Shown: piece by piece, positions 55,993 to 64,000 of the stretch
Layout of the letters: each line of letters starts with the position of its first letter
How positions within the stretch are numbered: the stretch's first letter is position 1
Assembly: GCF_014648255.1 (NCBI RefSeq)
Contig: NZ_BMQT01000003.1
Span: 372,001 to 436,000, forward strand
Direction: 5' to 3'
DNA length: 64,000 nt
Origin: Nocardioides albus
Lineage (GTDB): Bacteria; Actinomycetota; Actinomycetes; Propionibacteriales; Nocardioidaceae
The notes under the pieces: model-generated
What the model saw: only the letters and a program-made list of their open reading frames with translations
Told to the model about the DNA's origin: nothing
Databases searched by the model: none
Made by a program: the position numbers and the translations under genes

Positions 55993-56947
55993 CAGACGCG
56001 CCTTCCTTCTTCTCTTCGATCACGGCACTGGGGAGGGTGACCACAAAGGTCGTACGTTCCACGGCGGCGAGGCGCAGCGAGCCGCCCATCCTCTCGGCGA
56101 CGGTGCGGGCCTCGTTGAGCCCGATCCCTTGGCCAGCCGAGTCCGGTCCGCGGACTCCCCAGTCGAAGATCCGCTCACGCACCTCGGGGGCGACGCCGGC
56201 GCCATCGTCGGAGACCTCGATCACGACCATCTGGCCGATCCTGCCCGGCTCGTGCCGGACCGCGACGTCGACAGTGCCGGCGCCGTGCTTGGCAGCGTTG
56301 TCGAGGAGGATGTTGATGATCTCTGCAGCGGCGTCCGAGCTTCCGGCTGCGAGTGCGTTGCTGGGCCTGTGGGCGACCGTGGTGCCGCTGGCCTCGTGGG
56401 CCAGAGCGAGATTGTGGACCACCGCGTCGACATCGATCATGCCGACGTCGACCGGCATCGTGTCGGCACCACCACGGTGGGCGCGCACGAGGCGCTCGAG
56501 CCGCCTGAGCTCGCTGCCCATCATGGTCAGCATGGCGACACGACGCTCCGGGTCGAGGGTCTCCGAGCTGCGCAGCAGCTCGCTGGCCGAGCGCACACCG
56601 GCAAGGGTCGAGGTCACCTCGTGCATCCGGGCCCGGTGGAGACGCTGCGTCTCTCGCGCACTGAGGAGGTCGTGGTAGATCTCGTCGGCCGCCTTCGCCT
56701 CTGCCGCGCACACGCGCCGGTAGATGCGTACGCCGCCGTGCAGGAGGCCCGCGGCCGCCACCAGCGACGTCGCGACGACGATGACCGGGAGGATCCAGAG
56801 AAGGGGTCCCTGGGCTTGAAATGAGACCCACGGGCCTTGGAGGACGGCGATCAGCAGACTCTGGACGCCGATGAAGACAGCTGTAGTGGTTGCGAACGCG
56901 GTGGTTAACCAACCCGAGTTGACCCGCTTGAAAATGGACGTAGACAT
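55973..56947 (-). CDS. Sensor histidine kinase
   Basis: A 324-residue kinase with two N-terminal transmembrane helices (about 14-36 and 46-69) and almost no extracellular loop, so it may sense membrane or cytosolic signals. The likely phosphoacceptor is the histidine of RARMHEVTSTLAG; the ATPase domain has N box ILLDNAAKHG, G1 VSDDGAGV and G2 GQGIGLNEA. Partner is the overlapping LuxR regulator. ATG start. Confidence 0.85.
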   Translation of the reverse strand: MSTSIFKRVNSGWLTTAFATTTAVFIGVQSLLIAVLQGPWVSFQAQGPLLWILPVIVVATSLVAAAGLLHGGVRIYRRVCAAEAKAADEIYHDLLSARETQRLHRARMHEVTSTLAGVRSASELLRSSETLDPERRVAMLTMMGSELRRLERLVRAHRGGADTMPVDVGMIDVDAVVHNLALAHEASGTTVAHRPSNALAAGSSDAAAEIINILLDNAAKHGAGTVDVAVRHEPGRIGQMVVIEVSDDGAGVAPEVRERIFDWGVRGPDSAGQGIGLNEARTVAERMGGSLRLAAVERTTFVVTLPSAVIEEKKEGASDDAVAA

Positions 56948-57314
56948 ACTGCTCCCCAGGACGGGTCGGCCAGTGAGGTATGAGTCCCGAATCGGGCCGT
57001 GTCCAGGCCCTGCTCCCTCAGCCCGAGCTTGTCGGGCCTTCCCAATTTGAATGATGTGACCGAATCCTTCGCTGAAGGAAACGTAATCAACACGTTATCC
57101 CCGCGCGACCGCATTCTGGGCCAATACCGAGAATTGAGGAGACAAGAAATTCGAGGTCGTCCGCAACCTACGTTGCGGGACACGTCGTCCCAGGTCATCC
57201 CCAAACTTGGGGCACTGTAGAACATGTTCCCGATATCGGCTCTCCGCCGATCAGAATGGCCATACCCCCCAGGAGATCCGGCGGGGCCCACGGCAACCGA
57301 ATGGCGCGGCAGAC
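56948..57314. promoter_or_regulatory. Divergent promoter region with palindromes
   Basis: 367-nt spacer between the kinase and the rightward regulator. No gene was seen. It holds CCGCAAC-CTAC-GTTGCGG (57161-57178), CCCCAA-AC-TTGGGG (57199-57212), the perfect palindrome GAACATGTTC (57220-57229) and CCGATATCGG (57230-57239). These are candidate operators for the LuxR regulators; exact -10/-35 boxes could not be assigned. Confidence 0.45.
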
Positions 57315-57977
57315 ATGGCAGGCTCGACCCCAGGCCTCCGGGTCGCGGTATCGGCGGACGAGACGATGACCCTCGACGCGGTGAGAGTCGCGCTCGACGA
57401 GCGCGGCATCACCGTGACGGCGACCGCTGCCACCGACGCCGACCCGGTCGCTCTCCTCGACGGCGACCCCGCCACCTGGCTGATGGTCACCGACCTCGAC
57501 CACTGGAGTCATCTGGACCGGGTCTGCGCGCTGGTAGGCGGCGTACGTCTGCCGGGGGTCGTGCTGACCACCGCGCCGAGGGGAGGGCTGTGGGGTGCCC
57601 TGCTCGAGGCCGGCTCGGTCACGGTCCTCGCCGCCGACGCCGACTCCGACACGATCGAAGGCGCGCTTCGCGACGCCGCTGAGAACCGCCCGGGACACTC
57701 TCCGGCGGAGACCGAGGGTCTGCTGGCGCAGTGGCACCTGATGCGCGACGAGCGGGACCGGATGCGCCGTCTCGTCGGCTCCCTGACCAGCCGCGAGCAC
57801 GAGGTGCTCGAGCTGCTCTACGAGGGAGTCACGGTCGCCGAGATCGCGGCCCGCTTCGGCGTGGCCCAGGCGACGGTGCGGAGCCAGGTGAAGGCGATCC
57901 TGCGGAAGTTCGAGGTCGGCTCCCAGCTGGCCGCGGTGGCTGCGTACGACCGCTGTCTGCGGCCGACGACCTCGTGA
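57315..57977 (+). CDS. LuxR-type regulator with degenerate receiver
   Basis: A 220-residue protein. Residues 1-130 follow a receiver fold (GLRVAVSADETMTLDAV; DLDHW at the usual aspartate strand), but the conserved lysine is missing (SVTVLAADAD) and the acidic pocket is reduced, so phosphorylation is doubtful. The C-terminal HTH (REHEVLELLYEGVTVAEIAAR, ATVRSQVKAILRK) is intact. ATG at 57315 is chosen. It is convergent with pth and divergent from the kinase gene. Confidence 0.8.
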   Translation: MAGSTPGLRVAVSADETMTLDAVRVALDERGITVTATAATDADPVALLDGDPATWLMVTDLDHWSHLDRVCALVGGVRLPGVVLTTAPRGGLWGALLEAGSVTVLAADADSDTIEGALRDAAENRPGHSPAETEGLLAQWHLMRDERDRMRRLVGSLTSREHEVLELLYEGVTVAEIAARFGVAQATVRSQVKAILRKFEVGSQLAAVAAYDRCLRPTTS

Positions 57978-57997
57978 GCAGAGCCTAGGAGCTGACC

Positions 57998-58621
57998 CTA
58001 GGAGTTGAACCGTTGCTGGGTCTTCTCCAGACCCTCGGTGATCAGCGTCTCGATGGCGTCTGCGGCCGTGTCGACCACGAAGGGCAGCACCTTGCGCTCG
58101 GCGCTGGAGAAGTTGGAGAGCACGAAGTCGTGCACCTCCTGGCGGCCGGGCGGGCGGCCGATGCCGACGCGCAGCCGGTGGAAGTCGCCGGTGCCCAACG
58201 AGGAGCGCATCGACTTGAGGCCGTTGTGGCCGTTGTCGCCGCCGCCCAGCTTGACCCGCATCGTGTCGAAGGCGATGTCGAGCTCGTCGTGGATGGCGAT
58301 GACGTGGTCGGGCGGGACCTTGTAGAAGGTCGCGAGCGCCTTGACCGGCCCGCCGGACTCGTTCATGTAGGTCCGGGAACGGGCGAGCACGACGCGTGGG
58401 CCGGGCAGCCCCGGAGTACCCTGCATACTTGCAGGGGCCCGGAGCCGCCCTTCCACGACGTCAGCACGACCGGACTTGTGGGCGCGCCACTTGCCGTCCA
58501 GCCGGTTGGCCAGCTCGTCGGTGACGAGGTAGCCGATGTTGTGACGGTGCCCGGCGTACGTCGGCCCGGGGTTGCCCAGGCCGACGACCAGCCAGACGCC
58601 GTCGGTCACCGAAGCGGTCAC
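57998..58621 (-). CDS. pth: Peptidyl-tRNA hydrolase
   Basis: A 207-residue Pth that releases stalled peptides from tRNA. The catalytic residues are seen: asparagine in VGLGNPG, histidine in GHRHNIGY, asparagine in RTYMNESGG and aspartate in [18 protein letters not shown] completes the family pattern. GTG start overlaps the rplY stop by 4 nt, the classic rplY-pth pair. Confidence 0.96.
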   Translation of the reverse strand: MTASVTDGVWLVVGLGNPGPTYAGHRHNIGYLVTDELANRLDGKWRAHKSGRADVVEGRLRAPASMQGTPGLPGPRVVLARSRTYMNESGGPVKALATFYKVPPDHVIAIHDELDIAFDTMRVKLGGGDNGHNGLKSMRSSLGTGDFHRLRVGIGRPPGRQEVHDFVLSNFSSAERKVLPFVVDTAADAIETLITEGLEKTQQRFNS

Positions 58622-59241
58622 TCGCCGTCGGTGGCCTCAGCCTCAGCGGCCTCAGCGGCCTCGCCCTCAGCGGCCTCGCCGTCGGCGGGCTCCTCGTTGA
58701 TCTGCGCTTCGGTGATGTTGACGACCAGGGCCTCCGGGTCGGTGACCAGGGTGGTGCCCTTCGGCAGCTCGACGGCGCCCGCGAGGATCTGGGTGCCGGC
58801 CTCGAGGCCCTCGACGCTGATCTCGATGCCCTCCGGCACGTGGGTGGCCTCGGTCTCGACGGTCAGGGTGTTGGCGTCGGTGACGACCATGGTGCCGGAG
58901 ATCGCGTCGCCCACGACGTGGACGGGGATGTCGACGGTGACCTTCTCGCCGGCGCGGACGGCGACGAAGTCGACGTGCTCGATGACACGGCGGACGTCGT
59001 CGACCTGGACCTGCTTGGTCATGGCGAGCTGGATCTTGCCCTCGATGTCGAGCTCCAGCAGCGCGTTCGCACCGTGGTTCTTGAGTGCCATCATGGTGGC
59101 GTGGCCCGGCAGGCTCAGGTGGATCGGGTCGGCGCCGTGGCCGTAGACGACCGCCGGGATCTTGTTCTCACGGCGGATGCGGCGAGCGGCACCCTTGCCG
59201 AACTCGGTGCGCTTCTCGGCGACGATCTTCTCGCTGGACAT
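58618..59241 (-). CDS. rplY: 50S ribosomal protein L25, CTC type
   Basis: A 207-residue L25/CTC protein. The N-terminal 5S rRNA-binding domain begins [32 protein letters not shown]; the C-terminal TL5-like domain follows, ending in an acidic tail rich in Ala/Glu. ATG at 59241 has GAGGAG 9 nt upstream. Its leader carries three hairpins. Confidence 0.96.
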   Translation of the reverse strand: MSSEKIVAEKRTEFGKGAARRIRRENKIPAVVYGHGADPIHLSLPGHATMMALKNHGANALLELDIEGKIQLAMTKQVQVDDVRRVIEHVDFVAVRAGEKVTVDIPVHVVGDAISGTMVVTDANTLTVETEATHVPEGIEISVEGLEAGTQILAGAVELPKGTTLVTDPEALVVNITEAQINEEPADGEAAEGEAAEAAEAEATDGE

Positions 59242-59300
59242 GCGGTGAACTCCTCGATGAGTGGTGCTGGCGTCAATGGCGCCCGGCAGGTCCAACGAAG

Positions 59301-59371
59301 GCCGTGCGACAAAGGCACGGCGTCTCATGAGGAGACGTCCGCCTTGTCGATCACGGAGCGCGAGGCGCTCC
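59301..59371 (-). promoter_or_regulatory. Three-hairpin leader of rplY
   Basis: In the rplY leader (transcribed leftward) three perfect small stems follow each other: GGAGCGC-GAG-GCGCTCC (59355-59371), CGTCTC-ATGAG-GAGACG (59321-59337) and GCCGTGC-7nt-GCACGGC (59301-59321), the latter two sharing one base. A ribosomal-protein leader mimicking 5S rRNA is possible. Confidence 0.45.
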
Positions 59372-59454
59372 CTCGCCGAGGCAACTGCCACAGCCTATCC
59401 TCGGATCACGCTCACAGCGAAATGCGCGCGCGTGCTGACCTGCGAGGACGTACC

Positions 59455-61869
59455 TTGGCCGTCGTGTCCCTCACCCTCGACGAGGCCCGCACGCGGGCCG
59501 GCCTGATCAGCTCCGTCTCCTACTCCCTCGATCTCGACGTCACCGGCCTCGAGAGCTTCCACAGCCGCACCCGGGTCCGGTTCAGGTCCACCGCCGCCGA
59601 GACGTTCCTGGAGCTGAAGGGCGCGCTCACGGCGTCGCTGCTCGTCAACGGGACGGTTGTCGAGGCTGCGTACGACGGTGGGCGGCTGAGCCTGATCGGG
59701 TTGTCGACCGAGACGGTCAACGAGGTGGAGGTGGTCGCGACGCTGCCCTACACGACCGACGGCGACGGGATGCACACCTTCACCGACCCAGCCGACGGAC
59801 TGCGCTACGTGTCCGCCTATCTGGGCATGGACAACGCCGCCAAGGTGGTCGCCTGCTTCGACCAGACCGACCTGAAGGCTTCGTTCGCGGTCTCGGTGAC
59901 CGCCGATCCGGCCGACACCGTCCTCGCCAACGGTGCCGTCGTCTCGCGCGACGCCGGCCGCTGGGTCTTCGCGACCACTCCCCCGATCCCGCCGGCGCTC
60001 CTCGTCGTGGCGGCCGGCCGGTGGCACTCGGTGCGGTGGTCCCATGCAGGGCTGGAGTTCGGCTGGCACGCCCGGCGGTCGCTGGCGGCCGAGCTGGACC
60101 GGGACGCGGCCGAGCTGCGGCGTACGACCGAGGCGTGCTTCGCCCACTACGCCGACCTCATCGACGAGCCCTTCCCGTTCGACTCCTACGACCAGGTCTT
60201 CGTGCCCGGGCTCAACTGGGGCGCGCAGGAGATGCCGGGCTGCGTGACCTACCGCGACGAGCTGCTGCCGCGCGGAGCGATCACCGACACCCAGCGGGCG
60301 ATGCGCGCGGTGATCATCGCCCACGAGATGTCACACATGTGGTTCGGCGACTCGATGACCATGACCTGGTGGGAGGACACCTGGTTGCAGGAGTCGTTCG
60401 CCGACTACATGGGCTATCGCGTCGCGGAGGCGGGAGCCGGCTTCTCGGACCTCCTGGTCGAGGTGGAGATCCGGAGCAAGCCGTGGGGCTACCGCTCCGA
60501 CGCGCGCCGCTCGACCCACCCGGTCGCCCCGTTGGCCACCGACGTACCCGACGTGGACACCGCCGCCACCATCTTCGACGGCATCTCCTACGCCAAGGGC
60601 GGCGCCTGCCTGGTGCAGCTCGCGTTCTGGCTGGGGGACGAGGAGTTCATGGCGGGGGTCAACCGTCACCTGACCCGCTTCCGCTTCGCGAACGCGACCC
60701 TGGCCGACTTCGTCGAGTCGCTCGCAGCGAGCTCCTCGAAGGACGTACGCGGTTGGGTCGACGCCTGGCTGCGGCAACCGGGCTTCGACACGGTGTCGGT
60801 GCGGCGTGACGGGGATGTGCCGGTGCTGGAACGCGAGGGGAGCCGGCCGCACGCGTTCACCGTCGCCGCCTACGACTCCGCGCTGCAGATCGTCGGGAGG
60901 CGGCGGGTCGAGCTCGGTGCCGAGCCGCTGCCGCTGCCGGAGCTCGCCGGTCTTGCGATCGTGCCCAACGCCGGCGGCGAGACCTTCGCCGCGCTCCGGT
61001 TCGATCCCGCTTCATGGGAGACGCTCTCCGCCGGACTGTCCCGGATCGAGGACCCGCTCGTACGTGCCGTGCTCTGGTCCTCCACCGCCCTCCAGGTGCG
61101 CTCGCGCGACCTCTCGGCCGACGACTTCCTCGATCTGGTCGAGGCCCACCTGCCCACGGAGACTCGTGCGGACATCATCCAGGGAGTGCTCTCGGAGGCA
61201 CGGACGGTGGTGATCCCGCAGCGGGTGCCTGCCTCGCAGGCTGCTGGCGCGGTCGCGCGGGTCGCCGCCGCGGCCGCCGCGGGCCTGGCGGCCGCCGCGG
61301 ACGACGAACAGCGCGCCCTGGCCTGGGCCGCGACACTGGCCGCGACCAGCGCCGACGCCGGGCTGTTGCGTACGTGGCTCGACGACGATCGGGTCGCCGT
61401 CGGCGTCCCGCTGCTGCCGACGACACGCTGGGAGGCGGTCGTGCGTCTCGCCTCCCTCGGTGAGGCCGATGCGCGCTTCATCTCCGCCGAGCGCGACCGC
61501 GACGGCACCGTCGAAGGAGACCTCGGGGCGCTCCGCGCGCTCGCCGCCCGGCCCTCGACGATCGCGAAGGACGCCGCCCGGGAGGCGATGCTCGCTCCCG
61601 GCGTCGACAATCGTCGTTTCGGTTCGCTGGCGTCTGGCATGTGGGTCGCCGAGCAGGCCCACCTGCTTCGTCCCTATGTCGCCGCCTATCTCGCCGAGGC
61701 CCCGGGACTGGCCAGGCGCGGACAGGCCTTCGCCCTCGAGGTCGGCCGCGCCTTTCCGCGGATCGCTCTCGATGGCGGTCAGCTGGATGCGCTGCGCACG
61801 GCCCTGGCCGGCGACGTACCGACGATCCTGCGCAGGTCCTGGGAGGACCACTTCGATGACCGCGAGTAG
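59455..61869 (+). CDS. pepN: M1-family aminopeptidase N
   Basis: An 804-residue zinc aminopeptidase. HEMSH at 290-294 with E313 forms the zinc site; the catalytic tyrosine lies in GISYAKGG. The exopeptidase motif, usually GAMEN, reads GAQEM (256-260), and WLNESFA is WLQESFA, so it is a divergent subgroup. The C-terminal ~350 residues are an ERAP1-like helical domain. TTG at 59455 is chosen because GAGGA lies 6 nt upstream; GTG at 59464 and ATG at 59422 are alternatives. Confidence 0.88.
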   Translation: MAVVSLTLDEARTRAGLISSVSYSLDLDVTGLESFHSRTRVRFRSTAAETFLELKGALTASLLVNGTVVEAAYDGGRLSLIGLSTETVNEVEVVATLPYTTDGDGMHTFTDPADGLRYVSAYLGMDNAAKVVACFDQTDLKASFAVSVTADPADTVLANGAVVSRDAGRWVFATTPPIPPALLVVAAGRWHSVRWSHAGLEFGWHARRSLAAELDRDAAELRRTTEACFAHYADLIDEPFPFDSYDQVFVPGLNWGAQEMPGCVTYRDELLPRGAITDTQRAMRAVIIAHEMSHMWFGDSMTMTWWEDTWLQESFADYMGYRVAEAGAGFSDLLVEVEIRSKPWGYRSDARRSTHPVAPLATDVPDVDTAATIFDGISYAKGGACLVQLAFWLGDEEFMAGVNRHLTRFRFANATLADFVESLAASSSKDVRGWVDAWLRQPGFDTVSVRRDGDVPVLEREGSRPHAFTVAAYDSALQIVGRRRVELGAEPLPLPELAGLAIVPNAGGETFAALRFDPASWETLSAGLSRIEDPLVRAVLWSSTALQVRSRDLSADDFLDLVEAHLPTETRADIIQGVLSEARTVVIPQRVPASQAAGAVARVAAAAAAGLAAAADDEQRALAWAATLAATSADAGLLRTWLDDDRVAVGVPLLPTTRWEAVVRLASLGEADARFISAERDRDGTVEGDLGALRALAARPSTIAKDAAREAMLAPGVDNRRFGSLASGMWVAEQAHLLRPYVAAYLAEAPGLARRGQAFALEVGRAFPRIALDGGQLDALRTALAGDVPTILRRSWEDHFDDRE

Positions 61870-61917
61870 CGCCCACTAGCCTCATGTCGCCCTCGACCCC
61901 CACCCCTGAGGACGGCC

Positions 61918-62934
61918 ATGAAGAAGTCGCGCATCTGGCTCGGCGTCGGGATCACATTCGTCGTGCTGGTCGGCGCCGTCGCCGGTTCGGGTTGGTACCT
62001 AGCTCACCGGCTCGACCGACAGGTCCAGACCGTCGATGTCTTCTCCGGGCTCGAGGATCGTCCGGAGCCGGCCACCGCCGCTGCTGCGGGTGCCATGAAC
62101 ATCCTGCTGCTGGGGACCGACGGCCGCACCGGCGGCAAGGCCACCACCGGCAGCCAGGCCACCGCGTCATGGACGCCCGGTGAGCAGCGGGCGGACACGA
62201 TGATGCTGCTCCATCTCAGCGCGGACCGCCGCTCGGCCTCGGTCGTCTCGATCCCGCGGGACTCCTGGGTACGGATCCCCGGCCACGGCAAGGCCAAGGT
62301 CAACGCCGCCTTCTCCCAGGGTGGGCCGCGGCTCAGCGTGCAGACCGTCGAGAAGCTCACCGGCGTACGCATCGACCATGTCGCCTGGGTCGACTGGGCC
62401 GGCTTCGAGGAGATCGGCGACCTGCTCGGCGGCGTCGAGGTCTACGTCCCCGAGACCGTCCACGACTCGGCCCGGAACCACACCTGGACCAAGGGCAGCC
62501 ATCTGCTCAGCGGCGAGGAGGCCCTTCTCTACGTACGCCAGCGCTACGGCCTCCCCGGCGGCGACCTGGACCGGGTCAAGCGCCAGCAGTACGTCCTCCG
62601 CTCCATCCTCCGCGGCCTGCGCCAGAGCGTCGACCCGAAGAACCCCAAGAAGGCCTACGACCTCCTCGACATCATCACCCGCCACCTGACCGTCGACTCC
62701 GGCTTCTCGGGCGGTGATCTCCGTGGTTTGGCGCTCGACCTGGCCCGGATGCCCTCTTCGGACCTGACCTTCTTCACCGCCCCCGTGGCGGGGCTCGGCA
62801 AGGAAGGCGCGCAGAGCGTCGTCCATCTCGACAAGCGTAAGGGTCGGCAGCTCTGGGAGGCGATGCGTGAGGACGAGATGGATGTGTGGCTGGCTGAGAA
62901 TCCTGGGATTGTCACCGGGCAGACTGTGAGCTGA
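61918..62934 (+). CDS. LytR-CpsA-Psr (LCP) family glycopolymer ligase
   Basis: A 338-residue LCP protein, the shortest of three in the window. A single N-terminal transmembrane helix (IWLGVGITFVVLVGAVAGSG) precedes the domain: NILLLGTDGRTGG, RADTMMLLHL, VVSIPRDSWVRIPGHG, KVNAAFSQGG, IGDLLGGVEVYVPE and LLYVRQRYGLPGGDLDRVKRQ. It would attach a glycopolymer to peptidoglycan. Start ATG, 48 nt after pepN. Confidence 0.93.
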   Translation: MKKSRIWLGVGITFVVLVGAVAGSGWYLAHRLDRQVQTVDVFSGLEDRPEPATAAAAGAMNILLLGTDGRTGGKATTGSQATASWTPGEQRADTMMLLHLSADRRSASVVSIPRDSWVRIPGHGKAKVNAAFSQGGPRLSVQTVEKLTGVRIDHVAWVDWAGFEEIGDLLGGVEVYVPETVHDSARNHTWTKGSHLLSGEEALLYVRQRYGLPGGDLDRVKRQQYVLRSILRGLRQSVDPKNPKKAYDLLDIITRHLTVDSGFSGGDLRGLALDLARMPSSDLTFFTAPVAGLGKEGAQSVVHLDKRKGRQLWEAMREDEMDVWLAENPGIVTGQTVS

Positions 62935-62954
62935 GGTCTCTTCGTTTGGTTGGG

Positions 62955-63028
62955 GCCGCCGACCCGTTGTGGATGGTGTTCTCGCCGGTTCCCGGCGTGA
63001 ATATTTGGCTGGTTATCGGGTCGGCGGC
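62955..63028. repeat. Terminal-inverted-repeat element, copy C
   Basis: 74 nt bounded by perfect 12-bp inverted repeats GCCGCCGACCCG and CGGGTCGGCGGC. Inverted relative to copy A (22091-22234), it shares the inner ends (for example GTGTTCTCG and GAATATTTGGCTGGTTAT) but lacks the 70-nt nested hairpin. It begins 21 nt after the LCP stop. Confidence 0.8.
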
Positions 63029-63130
63029 GGGGTATAGCGCAGCGATATTCGGGTTGGGTACGGGAGTGAGGCTGGGGTGATGTGCCCCGCCCAGCGGGTC
63101 CATCCGGGGCACTGCACAAGACGATGACAT

Positions 63131-63149
63131 CTTGTGAAGCGTTCACAAG
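63131..63149. repeat. Palindrome CTTGTGAA-GCG-TTCACAAG
   Basis: 8-bp arms with a 3-nt centre in the 315-nt convergent spacer 62935-63249, which contains no gene. A related palindrome is 60 nt away. Confidence 0.7.
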
Positions 63150-63210
63150 GAGGCGTGCTTCCCTGGGTGTAGGAGAGGTCGCTTGGTTGTTGGCTATGAC
63201 AGAGGGTCCG

Positions 63211-63233
63211 ACCTTGTGAAAGTTTCACAAGGT
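63211..63233. terminator. 23-bp palindrome after the HNH nuclease gene
   Basis: Perfect 11-bp arms ACCTTGTGAAA and TTTCACAAGGT around a single G, 16 nt beyond the HNH gene stop. It shares CTTGTGAA...TTCACAAG with the palindrome at 63131. As a single-base centre is too small for a tight RNA loop, it may be a protein site as well as a terminator. Confidence 0.5.
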
Positions 63234-63249
63234 CAAGCCGGGCGTGCGG

Positions 63250-64000
63250 TCAGACGCGGCGGGCGAACCGGATCCGTCCATCCGGTAGCCGCTCATAGGT
63301 GTAGTCGGGGTCATGAATCCGACGATGATCACTGGCACACAACAGGACCATGTTCGCCATGTCGGTTCTGCCGCCTTGAGACCATGGTTTCAGATGATGT
63401 GCTTCGGTCCAGGCTGCTGGGGCGTCGCAGTCTTCGGCCTGACAACACTTGTCGCGTAGTCGTAGTGCTCGGTGTTGGACGGGGTGGGCCAGGCGGATGC
63501 TGCGGCCGAAGTCGAGGATCTCCGAATCGCTGCCGAGCACGACGGGGATCAGGTCGGCGTTGCACGCCATCCGACGGGCCTCCGTGGCGGTGATCTGCTC
63601 ACCGTCGAACCCAAGAGCCGCGGTACCGAGATCCCTGCGGAGGTCCTCGACGCTCATCGTGACGAACACCGTGGTGGCGTGACCGCCATGGCGGGGGAGC
63701 TGGTCGACGTCGTAGGTCTCGATGATCCGGGCGAACGCCTGCCCCAGGAGCCGGTCATAGGGGGTCTTGCGGCCACGGTTCTCCGCAGACAGCTTCCGGG
63801 GCTGGGCCAACGAGTCCAGCATCGTGCGGAGCCTGATCCCGACAGCGGTCGAGACTCGGGCGTGGATGTCCACTGTCCCGTCCCCGTTGGTGCGCGTCTG
63901 GAAGAAGGTCCGCCGTTGGGCGGCTTCTTCTTCGCGCTGGAGTGCTTTGGCCTCGGCGGCCTCGAAACGTTCGGGGTCGACCGTGGCCAGGATGTGTTTC
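63250..64000 (-). CDS. DUF222/HNH endonuclease-like protein (5' end outside window)
   Basis: The last 250 codons of a DUF222-HNH protein, a family with many copies in actinobacterial genomes. The DUF222 part is cut by the window edge (visible from KHILATVDPERFEAAEAKAL); the HNH motif is C-terminal: CQAEDCDAPAAWTEAHHLKPWSQGG followed by NMVLLCASDHRRIHD, read in pieces. The reading frame continues past the first internal GTG at 63873 to the right edge, so the true start is beyond. Role unknown; some members may be selfish or mobile. Confidence 0.85.
   Translation of the reverse strand, partial: KHILATVDPERFEAAEAKALQREEEAAQRRTFFQTRTNGDGTVDIHARVSTAVGIRLRTMLDSLAQPRKLSAENRGRKTPYDRLLGQAFARIIETYDVDQLPRHGGHATTVFVTMSVEDLRRDLGTAALGFDGEQITATEARRMACNADLIPVVLGSDSEILDFGRSIRLAHPVQHRALRLRDKCCQAEDCDAPAAWTEAHHLKPWSQGGRTDMANMVLLCASDHRRIHDPDYTYERLPDGRIRFARRV

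Overview
The window is high-GC DNA with frequent GTG/TTG starts, densely packed genes and many 4-nt start/stop overlaps. The MtrA-MtrB-LpqB, WhiB, CofD/FbiB, galactofuranosyltransferase and LytR-CpsA-Psr (LCP) genes place it in an actinobacterial chromosome. A short dispersed repeat that reads VVEPVET when translated, and the lack of obvious mycolic-acid genes, suggest Nocardioidaceae (Nocardioides or a relative); that assignment is inference. No rRNA, tRNA, CRISPR array, prophage or recognisable insertion sequence was seen.

Layout. 1-4.3 kb: a GNAT/N-formylglutamate amidohydrolase fusion, an SRPBCC protein, a YcaQ-type glycosylase, a nucleotidyltransferase and a hemerythrin protein. 4.4-12.7 kb: a conserved actinobacterial block on the minus strand (LuxR regulator, hpf, comF, lpqB, mtrB, mtrA, ahcY). 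12.9-18.1 kb: an accessory insert with a serine hydrolase/flavin monooxygenase operon behind a KstR-like operator, a DUF808 protein and two tandem paralogous solute-binding proteins. 18.3-31.9 kb: the SIS protein / Trm112 / manB / DUF3499 / zincin-like block, a very large membrane glycosyltransferase with a DUF5719 partner, whiB, the F420 genes cofD-fbiB, DUF3105 and manC. 31.9-44.8 kb: a cell-envelope region with a TIGR03089 protein, an exported amidase with FG-GAP-like repeats, Wzt/Wzm-like exporter genes, glfT2, glf, two further GT2 glycosyltransferases and two divergent LCP ligases. This reads as a galactofuranose-polymer assembly, export and attachment cluster. 44.9-51.6 kb: an ABC exporter with a two-component system, enoyl-CoA hydratase, gluconokinase, SRPBCC and CysQ. 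51.6-58 kb: a Ser/Thr kinase with a large extracellular helical sensor, a polyprenyl glycosylphosphotransferase, and a histidine kinase with two related LuxR regulators. 58-64 kb: pth and rplY, an M1 aminopeptidase, a third LCP protein and the 3' part of a DUF222/HNH nuclease gene that runs off the right edge.

Non-coding structure is unusually rich. The large spacers between convergent genes (21.8-22.3, 30.7-30.8, 50.6-50.8 and 62.9-63.2 kb) are filled with palindromic repeat elements, several clearly homologous to each other. A second short repeat (GGTGGTCGAGCC...TCGAGACC) occurs three times and has been absorbed into coding sequence at least twice. A nested four-part palindrome separates mtrA from ahcY, and the ahcY, rplY and whiB leaders are structured.

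No single operon is an obviously new system. The strongest candidates for something undescribed are the convergent-spacer repeat family, the kinase/glycosyltransferase/two-component group at 51.6-58 kb, and the combined galactan cluster.
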